Positions 9,162 through 16,712 of a stretch of DNA of 64,000 nucleotides are shown piece by piece; the stretch's first letter is position 1, and each line of letters opens with the position of its first letter. The position numbers and the translations under genes were made by a program. The notes under the pieces are model-generated. The model had not been told where the DNA came from, did no database searches, and worked only from the letters and a program-made list of their open reading frames with translations. The stretch lies in assembly GCF_900566085.1 (NCBI RefSeq), contig NZ_UPHT01000005.1, forward strand, positions 36,979 through 100,978, read 5' to 3'. This DNA is from Mycobacterium attenuatum (GTDB lineage: Bacteria; Actinomycetota; Actinomycetes; Mycobacteriales; Mycobacteriaceae).

Positions 9162-10028
9162 ATGAATAATGATCTATTGAGTTTGGCCGGACGCGTCGTG
9201 GTGATTGCCGGCGCCGCTGGTGGCGGTATCGGCACCACCGTCACACGCCTGGTTGCCCAGGCGGGGGCGACGGTGGTCGCGGTGAGTCGCGGGCAGGACA
9301 ATCTCGACCTGCACCTGGACCCGTTGATCGCCGAGGGACTGCCGGTGGTGCCGGTGGCGGCCGATATCGCCACCGACGACGGCATCGGGGCCACCATGGA
9401 CGCGGTCCGGCGCACCGACGGCGAACTGCACGGCCTGGTTAATGTCGCCGGCGGCGCCGACCCGCCGACCTGGATGCCTACGACCCGGGTAACTCGCAGC
9501 GACTGGCGCGAGCTGTTCACCCGGAACCTGGAGACGATGTTTTTCATGAGCCAGGCGGTGGCCGCGGAACTGAAGCGACGAAAACGGCCCGGCTCGATCG
9601 TTTCCCTCTCCTCGATCAGCGGGTTGAACACCGCGCCGTTTCACATTGCCTACGGCACCGCCAAGGCCGCGATTGTGGCGGCGACCCGCACAATGGCCCT
9701 CGAACTCGCCTGCGGCGCAGACCAAGCCGCGATCCGGGTGAATGCCGTGGCGCCCGGGGTCACCGAGACACCGGCGTCACGCACCTACACCGACGAGGAT
9801 CCCGACCGCGACCGCCGTGCCATTGCGATGGGACGGCGCGGACGCCCGGCGGAGGTGGCCGGCGCCGTCCTCTTTCTGCTGTCCGACCTGTCGAGCTACA
9901 TGACCGGACAAACGCTGCTGGTGGACGGCGGCTTGAGCCTCAAGTGGGGACATCTGGACGCCGACAACACCTCGCTGTTTCTCAAGGACCAGTCGTTTCG
10001 CGCGGCGATCAAGCGCTGGGAGGCCTGA
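9162..10028 (+). CDS. short-chain dehydrogenase/reductase, first gene of the plus-strand catabolic operon
   Basis: The protein has 288 residues. The cofactor loop is atypical (AGAAGGGIG at 16-24 rather than TGxxxGIG). Ser151, Y164-G-T-A-K168, the VNVAGGA strand and NAVAPGVTETP are present. The last 30 or so residues extend past the usual SDR C-terminus (SLKWGHLDADNTSLFLKDQ). Its ATG has no ribosome-binding site and lies directly on the second GntR operator, which suggests a leaderless mRNA. It opens a six-gene operon: SDR, Rieske, LLM, BVMO, SDR, CoA-transferase. It probably dehydrogenates a hydroxylated alicyclic or steroid-like intermediate; the substrate is unknown. Confidence 0.88.
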   Translation: MNNDLLSLAGRVVVIAGAAGGGIGTTVTRLVAQAGATVVAVSRGQDNLDLHLDPLIAEGLPVVPVAADIATDDGIGATMDAVRRTDGELHGLVNVAGGADPPTWMPTTRVTRSDWRELFTRNLETMFFMSQAVAAELKRRKRPGSIVSLSSISGLNTAPFHIAYGTAKAAIVAATRTMALELACGADQAAIRVNAVAPGVTETPASRTYTDEDPDRDRRAIAMGRRGRPAEVAGAVLFLLSDLSSYMTGQTLLVDGGLSLKWGHLDADNTSLFLKDQSFRAAIKRWEA

Positions 10029-10045
10029 GCTGCATGGAGAATTCG

Positions 10046-11416
10046 ATGGACCCGGCAGAAACCGATGCCGAGCTGAGCGCACCGGTCACGATTGGCGTCG
10101 AAGCCTACCTTTCCGAAGACTATGCCCGCGCCGAACGAGACAAGCTGTGGCGCAAGGTATGGCAGCAAGTCGGGCGCGTCGAAGATCTCCCGAAGGTGGG
10201 CAGCTACCTCACCTACGACATCCTCGACGACTCGATCGTGGTGGTGCGCACCGCACCCGACACCCTCAAAGCACACCACAACGTCTGTATGCACCGCGGC
10301 CGCCGGCTGGTGGACATCCCTGCGGGCGCAAAACACGCGTGCGGCCACAAGAAGTCGTTCGTCTGCGGTTTCCACGGCTGGACCTACGACCGGGACGGCA
10401 ACTGCATTCACGTACCCGAACAACAGGATTGGCAAGGAGCCCTGACCTCGGAGAACACCCATCTGGCGCCTGTTCACGTCGACACCTGGGGCGGCTGGAT
10501 CTGGATCAACATGGATCCGGCCGCAGAACCCCTGCGGGACTATCTCGAACCCGCCGCGACCATGCTCGACCCCTTCCAACTGCAGGACATGCGCTGCAAA
10601 TGGCGGAAGTGGCTGTATTTCCAATGTAATTGGAAGGTGGCGATGGAGGCCTTCAACGAGACCTACCACGTCGCGACCACCCATCCGCAATTCAACAAGT
10701 TCGGCACCTTCCGCGGCTGGGCCAAGGCGCACGGAAAGCACAGCAACATCGGATACGACGCGCCGAAAGGTCTGGAAGAGACCAAATCCAAGATCCGCCT
10801 CGGCACCGGCGCCGACCCGCGCGTTTCGACAGCCGAAATGCAGCGCTACACCTTGGACGAAACCAACGCGACCACCACCAAGACGTTGGTGGACGCGGCG
10901 CTCCGGCTGGTCGACGAACTGCCCGAGGACACCCCCGCGAGTCAGGTGCTCGAGCACTGGCTCACCTCAGCACGGCGTGACGACGCGGCCCGGGGCGTGG
11001 TCTGGCCGGCCATCGATCCCGAACACCTGGCCAGCAGCGGCACTGCCTGGCAGATCTTTCCGAACTTCCAGATCGGGCAGGGCCTGACCACCGCCCTGTG
11101 CTACAGCGCCCGGCCGCACGGTTACCATCCCGACCAGTGCATCTTCGAAGCCGCCTGCTACGAGCTATTCCCGAAAGGCGAAGAGCCACACACCGAATGG
11201 GTGTACGCACCACCGGACGACCCGGGCTGGCGCACTGTGCTGCCGCAGGACTTCTCCAACATGGCCGCGGTTCAGCAGGGCATGAGGTCGCTGGGATTCC
11301 TCGGCCCCAAGCCCAACCCCTATATGGAACGCAGCACCGCCAACCTGCACCGAAATCTCGCCGAATACTTGGGGACCGGCGCCCCACGCCAATTGACAAC
11401 GGAGACGCAGCGATGA
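10046..11416 (+). CDS. Rieske non-heme iron oxygenase, large (alpha) subunit
   Basis: The protein has 456 residues from the ATG at 10046, chosen because GGAG is well spaced before it; an ATG at 10034 is also possible. The Rieske [2Fe-2S] ligands are C81-M-H83 and C107-G-F-H110. The mononuclear iron region has the hallmark NWKVAMEAFNETYHVATTHPQF-type segment, with His208 and His213 as iron ligands. Such enzymes hydroxylate or demethylate rings using electrons from a reductase. No reductase or ferredoxin gene lies in the cluster, so electrons must come from elsewhere. The stop overlaps the next ATG (ATGA). Confidence 0.92.
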   Translation: MDPAETDAELSAPVTIGVEAYLSEDYARAERDKLWRKVWQQVGRVEDLPKVGSYLTYDILDDSIVVVRTAPDTLKAHHNVCMHRGRRLVDIPAGAKHACGHKKSFVCGFHGWTYDRDGNCIHVPEQQDWQGALTSENTHLAPVHVDTWGGWIWINMDPAAEPLRDYLEPAATMLDPFQLQDMRCKWRKWLYFQCNWKVAMEAFNETYHVATTHPQFNKFGTFRGWAKAHGKHSNIGYDAPKGLEETKSKIRLGTGADPRVSTAEMQRYTLDETNATTTKTLVDAALRLVDELPEDTPASQVLEHWLTSARRDDAARGVVWPAIDPEHLASSGTAWQIFPNFQIGQGLTTALCYSARPHGYHPDQCIFEAACYELFPKGEEPHTEWVYAPPDDPGWRTVLPQDFSNMAAVQQGMRSLGFLGPKPNPYMERSTANLHRNLAEYLGTGAPRQLTTETQR

Positions 11417-12591
11417 AGGTAAACATCGGTCTGGGAGCGCACAACTCGAACGACTGGGAACGAGTGCTGGCCGAGGATTTCGGCCACCCGCCGGCCACCC
11501 CCGACTGGCAGTGCGTGCAGGCCACGCTCGCACTCGGCGACCTGGCCGAACCGCTGGGGTTCGACGGCATCTGGCTGCCCGAGCACTGCGGTACCCCGTA
11601 CGGCATGACGCCCAACCCGATTCAGGCGCTGAGCTATTTCGCCGGACGCACCGAGCGGGTCAGCCTGGGTACCTTCGTCGTCGTCGCACCGTGGTGGCAT
11701 CCGGTCCGGCTGGCCCACCAAATCGCCTATCTCGACATTCTTTCCAACGGGCGCTATACCACGATCGGAATCGGACGCGGGGTGTCGAAGGGGGAGTTCG
11801 CCGCCGTCGGCGTCCCCCGCGAGGAAAGCCGCCAGCGCTTCAACGAAACGCTGGACATCCTGCAGCTGGCGCTGTCCGGGAAGCGGTTCTCCTACGACGG
11901 CGAGATCTTCACGGTTCCGGAGATGTCGCTGCGCCCGGAACCTCAAAGCAGCGAACTGTTCTCCCGGATCTACACTTCGTCGTCGACGGCCGAGTCGCTG
12001 GAGATCCTGGCCCGCCGCGGTATGGTTCCGCTGTTCGTGGGCAACAAGCCCATCGCGGACGCCGGCCGGGAAGTCCAGCAGGTCAACATCTTCCGCAAAC
12101 AAGCGGGTTTGCTGCCCTGTCAGCCCAAGAACGTCATGTTCATGTACTGCACCGCCAAACTCGAAGACGCCGCCAAGTCCGAGGAGTGGATCTGGACGGC
12201 GAACCGCGACGTGACGGTGCACTACGGGTTTGCCGATGCGTCGAACTTCAAGGGTGTCAAGGGCTATGAGGCCTATGCGGCCCGGGAGGCCAGCGCCACC
12301 GCGGTGCTGGCCTCGTCGGTGACCGGTGACCCCAAGGGCGCTCCCAAGACGCCGGGCTATCACGCCTCCAACCTGCTGATCGGGACACCGGAGGAAATCT
12401 TCACGCGGCTTCGCGCCGCGCAGGAGGCGTGTTCGTTCTGCGAGCTGACCATCGTCCCACAGTTCGGCACCATGCCCTACGAGGAGGCGATGGCGAGCAC
12501 CCAGCTGTTCGCCAAGGAGGTGTTGCCCGCGGCGCATGACATGCCGGCGCCGTTGCATCCGGCGGCGCTGCCGGAAAACGCCCTGGCATGA
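11413..12591 (+). CDS. LLM-class flavin-dependent oxidoreductase
   Basis: The protein has 392 residues. The bacterial-luciferase-like TIM barrel is recognisable from FDGIWLPEHCG, a long RTERVSLGTFVVVAPWWHP block, LSNGRYTTIGIGRG and the C-terminal LLIGTPEEIFTRL. Members use FMNH2 or F420 to oxygenate or reduce substrates. The start overlaps the Rieske stop and the end overlaps the BVMO start (ATGA in both places), so translation is coupled along the operon. In such clusters LLM enzymes can act as a second monooxygenase or as a flavin partner. Cofactor choice cannot be settled by eye. Confidence 0.88.
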   Translation: MKVNIGLGAHNSNDWERVLAEDFGHPPATPDWQCVQATLALGDLAEPLGFDGIWLPEHCGTPYGMTPNPIQALSYFAGRTERVSLGTFVVVAPWWHPVRLAHQIAYLDILSNGRYTTIGIGRGVSKGEFAAVGVPREESRQRFNETLDILQLALSGKRFSYDGEIFTVPEMSLRPEPQSSELFSRIYTSSSTAESLEILARRGMVPLFVGNKPIADAGREVQQVNIFRKQAGLLPCQPKNVMFMYCTAKLEDAAKSEEWIWTANRDVTVHYGFADASNFKGVKGYEAYAAREASATAVLASSVTGDPKGAPKTPGYHASNLLIGTPEEIFTRLRAAQEACSFCELTIVPQFGTMPYEEAMASTQLFAKEVLPAAHDMPAPLHPAALPENALA

Positions 12592-14426
12592 CGGCCCCCG
12601 ACTGCCCGCCGACCCAGACGCCGCAGGATATCGACCTACCTGCGCTGCGGGAAAAGTACCGCCGCGAGCGGGAAAAACGGCTGCGGCCGGAGGGCTCGCG
12701 GCAGTACATCGAACTCGTCGACGACTTCGCGGGCTATTACGAGAGCGACCCCTACACGCCGCCGCCCGATCGCGCTCCGATATCGGCGGACATCGACGTC
12801 CTGGTGCTCGGCGGCGGTTTCGGCGGGCTGCTGTGCGGAGCGTATCTGAAGAAGGCCGGCGTCGACGACGTGCGGATCATCGAGCTGGGCGGTGATTTCG
12901 GTGGCGTCTGGTACTGGAATCGCTATCCCGGACTGCAGTGCGACAACGAATCCTACTGCTACATACCGCTCCTGGAAGAGCTGAACTACATTCCGAGCAA
13001 GAAGTTCGCCGACGGCACCGAGATCTACGAGCATTGCCGGCGCATCGGAAAGCACTACGGCCTCTACGATTCGGCGATCTTCTCCACCCAGGTGCGAGCG
13101 TTGCGCTGGGATGACGAGATCAAACGCTGGCGGGTTGGCACCAACCGCGACGATGACCTGCGGGCGCGTTTCGTGGTGATGGCCTCCGGCCCATTCCACC
13201 GGCCCAAGCTGCCCGGCATCCCCGGTATCAAAGACTTCAAGGGGCACAGCTTTCACAGTTCCCGCTGGGACTACGACTACACCGGTGGCGACAGCAACGG
13301 TGGGCTGGTCAACCTTCGCGACAAGCGAGTCGGGGTGGTGGGCACCGGGGCGACCGCCGTCCAGATCGTGCCGTACCTGGGCCGGGATGCCAAGCACCTC
13401 TACGTCTTTCAGCGCACCCCGTCATCCGTGGGCCCGCGCAACAATGTGCCTACCGACGTTGCGTGGGTGAAATCGCTCAAGCCGGGTTGGCAGAAGGAAC
13501 GCCAGCGCAACTTCCACGCCTGGACGTTCGAGGGAATGGCGCTCGGCCAGCCCGACTATGTCTGCGACTTCTGGACCGAACTGGGACGCAACACCGCCGC
13601 ACGGGTGCTCGCGCTGGCGGATCCGGCGTCGCTGACCCCGGAACAGTTCATGGCGATACGGGAAGAGGAGGACTACAAGGTCATGGAGCGCCTTCGGCGC
13701 CGGGTCTCGAGCATCGTCGAGGACCGCGAAACCGCCGAAGCGCTCAAACCGTACTACCGACTCCTGTGCAAGCGGCCGTGTACCAATGACGAGTACCTGC
13801 CGACCTTCAACCGCCCCAATGTGACATTGGTGGACGTGTCCGCGACCAAAGGAGTGCATCGGGCCACCGAAAAGGGCTTGGTAGCCAACGGTGTCGAGTA
13901 CGAGCTGGACTGCATCATCTACGCGAGCGGATTCGAGATCACCACCGAGATCAGCCGCCGCTACTCGATCGACACGATCGAGGGCCGCGACGGACATTCG
14001 CTTTTCGACCACTGGCGCAACGGCTACCGGACATTCCACGGCTTTACCAGCCGTGGGTTCCCCAACCAGTTCTTCACCGGCTTCACCCAGGTGGGTATCT
14101 CTGCCAACATCGCCGCAAACTACGAGTTGCAGGGCGAGCACATCGCCTACATCATTGCGCAAGCGCTGGCACGCGGCGTCACGACCGTAGAGCCAACCCA
14201 AGAGGCCCAAGATGATTGGTGCCGTGTCATCCGGGAGACGGCTATCGACAACACCCAATTCGACATGGAATGCACGCCGGGCTACTACAACAACGAAGGC
14301 GGCGGCGGCGAAGGGATCCGATCACATTTGGGAGAGCCTTACGGGCCAGGGTTCTACGCCTTCGGCAACCTGCTGAGCGCCTGGCGTGACCAGGGCGACC
14401 TGGACGGCCTAACCCTGGAATCGTGA
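12588..14426 (+). CDS. Baeyer-Villiger flavin monooxygenase
   Basis: The protein has 612 residues with an FAD Rossmann motif GGGFGG at 75-80 and the typical DFGGVWYWNRYPGLQCDNES. The Baeyer-Villiger fingerprint FKGHSFHSSRWD spans 217-228 (F-x-G-x3-H-x3-W-D), and a second Rossmann motif GTGATA at 252-257 binds NADPH. YASGFEITTE is the conserved C-terminal stretch. About 65 N-terminal residues precede the FAD domain, as in the longer phenylacetone- and steroid-type enzymes. It should insert oxygen next to a ketone, giving an ester or lactone. That fits the lactonase-like propeller and CoA ligase encoded divergently. Confidence 0.93.
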   Translation: MTAPDCPPTQTPQDIDLPALREKYRREREKRLRPEGSRQYIELVDDFAGYYESDPYTPPPDRAPISADIDVLVLGGGFGGLLCGAYLKKAGVDDVRIIELGGDFGGVWYWNRYPGLQCDNESYCYIPLLEELNYIPSKKFADGTEIYEHCRRIGKHYGLYDSAIFSTQVRALRWDDEIKRWRVGTNRDDDLRARFVVMASGPFHRPKLPGIPGIKDFKGHSFHSSRWDYDYTGGDSNGGLVNLRDKRVGVVGTGATAVQIVPYLGRDAKHLYVFQRTPSSVGPRNNVPTDVAWVKSLKPGWQKERQRNFHAWTFEGMALGQPDYVCDFWTELGRNTAARVLALADPASLTPEQFMAIREEEDYKVMERLRRRVSSIVEDRETAEALKPYYRLLCKRPCTNDEYLPTFNRPNVTLVDVSATKGVHRATEKGLVANGVEYELDCIIYASGFEITTEISRRYSIDTIEGRDGHSLFDHWRNGYRTFHGFTSRGFPNQFFTGFTQVGISANIAANYELQGEHIAYIIAQALARGVTTVEPTQEAQDDWCRVIRETAIDNTQFDMECTPGYYNNEGGGGEGIRSHLGEPYGPGFYAFGNLLSAWRDQGDLDGLTLES

Positions 14427-15355
14427 TGACTCGACTCAGATTCGACGATCGGGTGGCCGTGGTCACCGGGGCCGGGCGCGGACTGGGGCGCGCCTATGCG
14501 CTGCTGCTGGCTTCCCGGGGCGCCAAGGTCGTCGTCAACGACATCGGCTCCAGCCTGACCGGCGACGATATGGACCCGAGCCCGGCGCAACAGGTGCTGG
14601 CCGAGATCCGGGCTGCCGGAGGGGACGCCGTCGCATGCGTCGAATCGGTGGCCACCGCTTCGGGCGGCCAGGCGATCATCCGGACGGCGCTGGAACGCTA
14701 CGGGCGGATCGACGTCCTCATCCACAACGCCGGCACGGTGCGCCGCGCCTCGTTGAAGGAGATGAGCTACCAGGACTTCGATTCCGTCATCGATGTGCAC
14801 TTGCGTGGAGCCTTCCACGTGGTGCGGCCGGCGTTCCCGCTCATGTGCGCGGCGCACTACGGCCGCATCGTATTGACGTCGTCGATCGGCGGGCTCTACG
14901 GCAATCACGGCGTGGCCAACTACGCTGCCGCCAAAGCCGGCCTGGTAGGCCTGTCCAATGCCGTGGCGCTCGAAGGCGCCCCGGAAGGAGTGCTCTGCAA
15001 CGTGATCGTTCCCGCGGCGGTGACGAGAATGGCTGACGGCCTGGATATTTCGGCGTATCCACCGATGGGGCCAGATCTGGTGGCACCGGTCGTCGGGCTG
15101 CTGGCGCACGAATCATGCCCGGTCACCGGCGAAATGCTGGTGGCGCTGGCCGGCCGGGTGGCCACCGCGGTGGTGGCCGAATCGCCCGGCGTGCATCGTC
15201 CGTCGTGGACGATGGAGGAGGTTTCCGAGCACCTCGGCGACATCCGCGACCTCGCCGACCCGCAGGTGTTTCCGGTGGTGCCCGACGGTCACGGCGAACA
15301 CATCCGATACAGCTTCGAGATGGCCGCGCGCAGTAGCGGATTGCGACATGCCTAG
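14426..15355 (+). CDS. short-chain dehydrogenase, MFE-2/17-beta-HSD4-like
   Basis: The protein has 309 residues from the ATG at 14426, which overlaps the BVMO stop as TGATG; a GTG at 14423 is equally possible. It has TGAGRGLG at 14-21, the NAD-selective NDIG, HNAG, Ser152/153 and Y166-A-A-A-K170. The long C-terminal tail after the SDR core (about residues 250-309) and VVNDIGSSL resemble the dehydrogenase unit of peroxisomal multifunctional enzyme 2. That suggests (3R)-hydroxyacyl-CoA or hydroxysteroid dehydrogenation. The last 8 bases overlap the CoA-transferase gene. Confidence 0.87.
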   Translation: MTRLRFDDRVAVVTGAGRGLGRAYALLLASRGAKVVVNDIGSSLTGDDMDPSPAQQVLAEIRAAGGDAVACVESVATASGGQAIIRTALERYGRIDVLIHNAGTVRRASLKEMSYQDFDSVIDVHLRGAFHVVRPAFPLMCAAHYGRIVLTSSIGGLYGNHGVANYAAAKAGLVGLSNAVALEGAPEGVLCNVIVPAAVTRMADGLDISAYPPMGPDLVAPVVGLLAHESCPVTGEMLVALAGRVATAVVAESPGVHRPSWTMEEVSEHLGDIRDLADPQVFPVVPDGHGEHIRYSFEMAARSSGLRHA

Positions 15356-16517
15356 CAACAACGCGGGCCCGCTGGCCGGAGTGCGCGTCGTCGATCTGAC
15401 CGCAATGGTGATGGGACCCTACTGCACCCAGATCATGGCCGACATGGGTGCCGACGTCATCAAAGTAGAGCCGCCGGACGGCGACGACACCCGCTACATC
15501 TCGGTCGGCCCGGCCCGCGGAATGAGCGGTGTCTTCGTCAACGTCAACCGAGGCAAGCGCGCCATCACCGCGGACCTGCGCTCCGAGTCCGGCAAGTCGG
15601 CACTGCGCGCGCTCGTCGAACAGGCCGACGTCTTCATCCACTCGATGCGGTCCAAAGCGATCAACGGGCTCGGCTTCAGCTATCCCGAGGTAGCCGCCAT
15701 CAATCCGGGCATCGTCTACACGAACTGCTACGGATACGGCCGGCGCGGACCCTACCGGGATCTGCCGGCCTATGACGACACCATCCAGGCGGCGTGCGGT
15801 CTGCCGTTCGTCCAGGAGCAGCTGACCGGTGAAGCCAATTATGTGGGAACAATTTTGGCCGACAAGGTGGCCGGTCTGACCGCTCTCTACGCCACCATGA
15901 TGGCATTGTTTCACCGGGAACGCACCGGTGAAGGACAAGAAGTGGAAGTCGGCATGTTCGAAACAATGGCCGCTTTCATGCTAGTGGAGCACGCCAACGG
16001 CGCCATGTTCGACCCGCCGCTGGGTCCGGCGGTCTATCCGCGCACGGTGGCTCCCAACCGGCGGCCGTACCGGACCTGCGACGGCTACATCGCCGCGCTG
16101 ATCTACAACGACAAGCACTGGGCGGCCTTCGTCGACGCGGTGCGACCGCCCTGGGCCGGTAGTTGTTACGCCACGCTGGAGGGACGCGCGCGCGAGATCG
16201 ACACAGTGTATGCGCTACTGGCCGAAACGATTGCGCAGCGCACCACCCGGGAATGGCTCGATTTGTTCCGGGAGCTGGAGATACCGGCGTCACCGTTGTT
16301 CAGTCCCGCGGCGTTGTTCGACGACCCGCACCTCAACGCCGTGGATTTCTTCGAGACGGTGGACACTCCCCAAGGGCCGGTGCGCTTTCCCGGTGTGCCG
16401 ACCTGGTTTTCCCGAACGCCGGGCCGAGTCGCCGGTCCGGCCCCCGAACTGGGTGCACATACCCTAGAGGTGCTCGACGAGCTGGGAGTGGCAGTCGAGG
16501 CCGACGCCGCCGAATGA
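15348..16517 (+). CDS. CaiB/BaiF-type CoA-transferase (family III)
   Basis: The protein has 389 residues. Family III features are LAGVRVVDLTAMVMGPYCTQ near the N-terminus, GADVIKVEPPDGDDTR, VNVNRGKRAITADL, and the active-site stretch LPAYDDTIQAACG with the likely catalytic Asp143. These enzymes move CoA between acids through a covalent aspartyl anhydride. As the last gene of the operon it would supply or recycle the CoA ester of the ring-derived acid, alongside the ligase on the other strand. The nearest alternatives in the family are alpha-methylacyl-CoA racemases, which share this fold. Confidence 0.9.
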   Translation: MPSNNAGPLAGVRVVDLTAMVMGPYCTQIMADMGADVIKVEPPDGDDTRYISVGPARGMSGVFVNVNRGKRAITADLRSESGKSALRALVEQADVFIHSMRSKAINGLGFSYPEVAAINPGIVYTNCYGYGRRGPYRDLPAYDDTIQAACGLPFVQEQLTGEANYVGTILADKVAGLTALYATMMALFHRERTGEGQEVEVGMFETMAAFMLVEHANGAMFDPPLGPAVYPRTVAPNRRPYRTCDGYIAALIYNDKHWAAFVDAVRPPWAGSCYATLEGRAREIDTVYALLAETIAQRTTREWLDLFRELEIPASPLFSPAALFDDPHLNAVDFFETVDTPQGPVRFPGVPTWFSRTPGRVAGPAPELGAHTLEVLDELGVAVEADAAE

Positions 16518-16712
16518 GCCCGTCCTCGCGTGTCTTGAAGACGATTTTGGCGCTGCCCTAGCTAAGCTGGCTGGGATCACGAGGAGGGGTAGCGACGTAT
16601 CGGCAGCAACGACGGCGCCGGGCGGCATTCTGGTCAGGGCGCGTTAACAGCGAGCACTGAGCCGGGCGGAAAGGATTCCGCACCGGCACGTTCGGCACCG
16701 CGGCCCCGCTGG

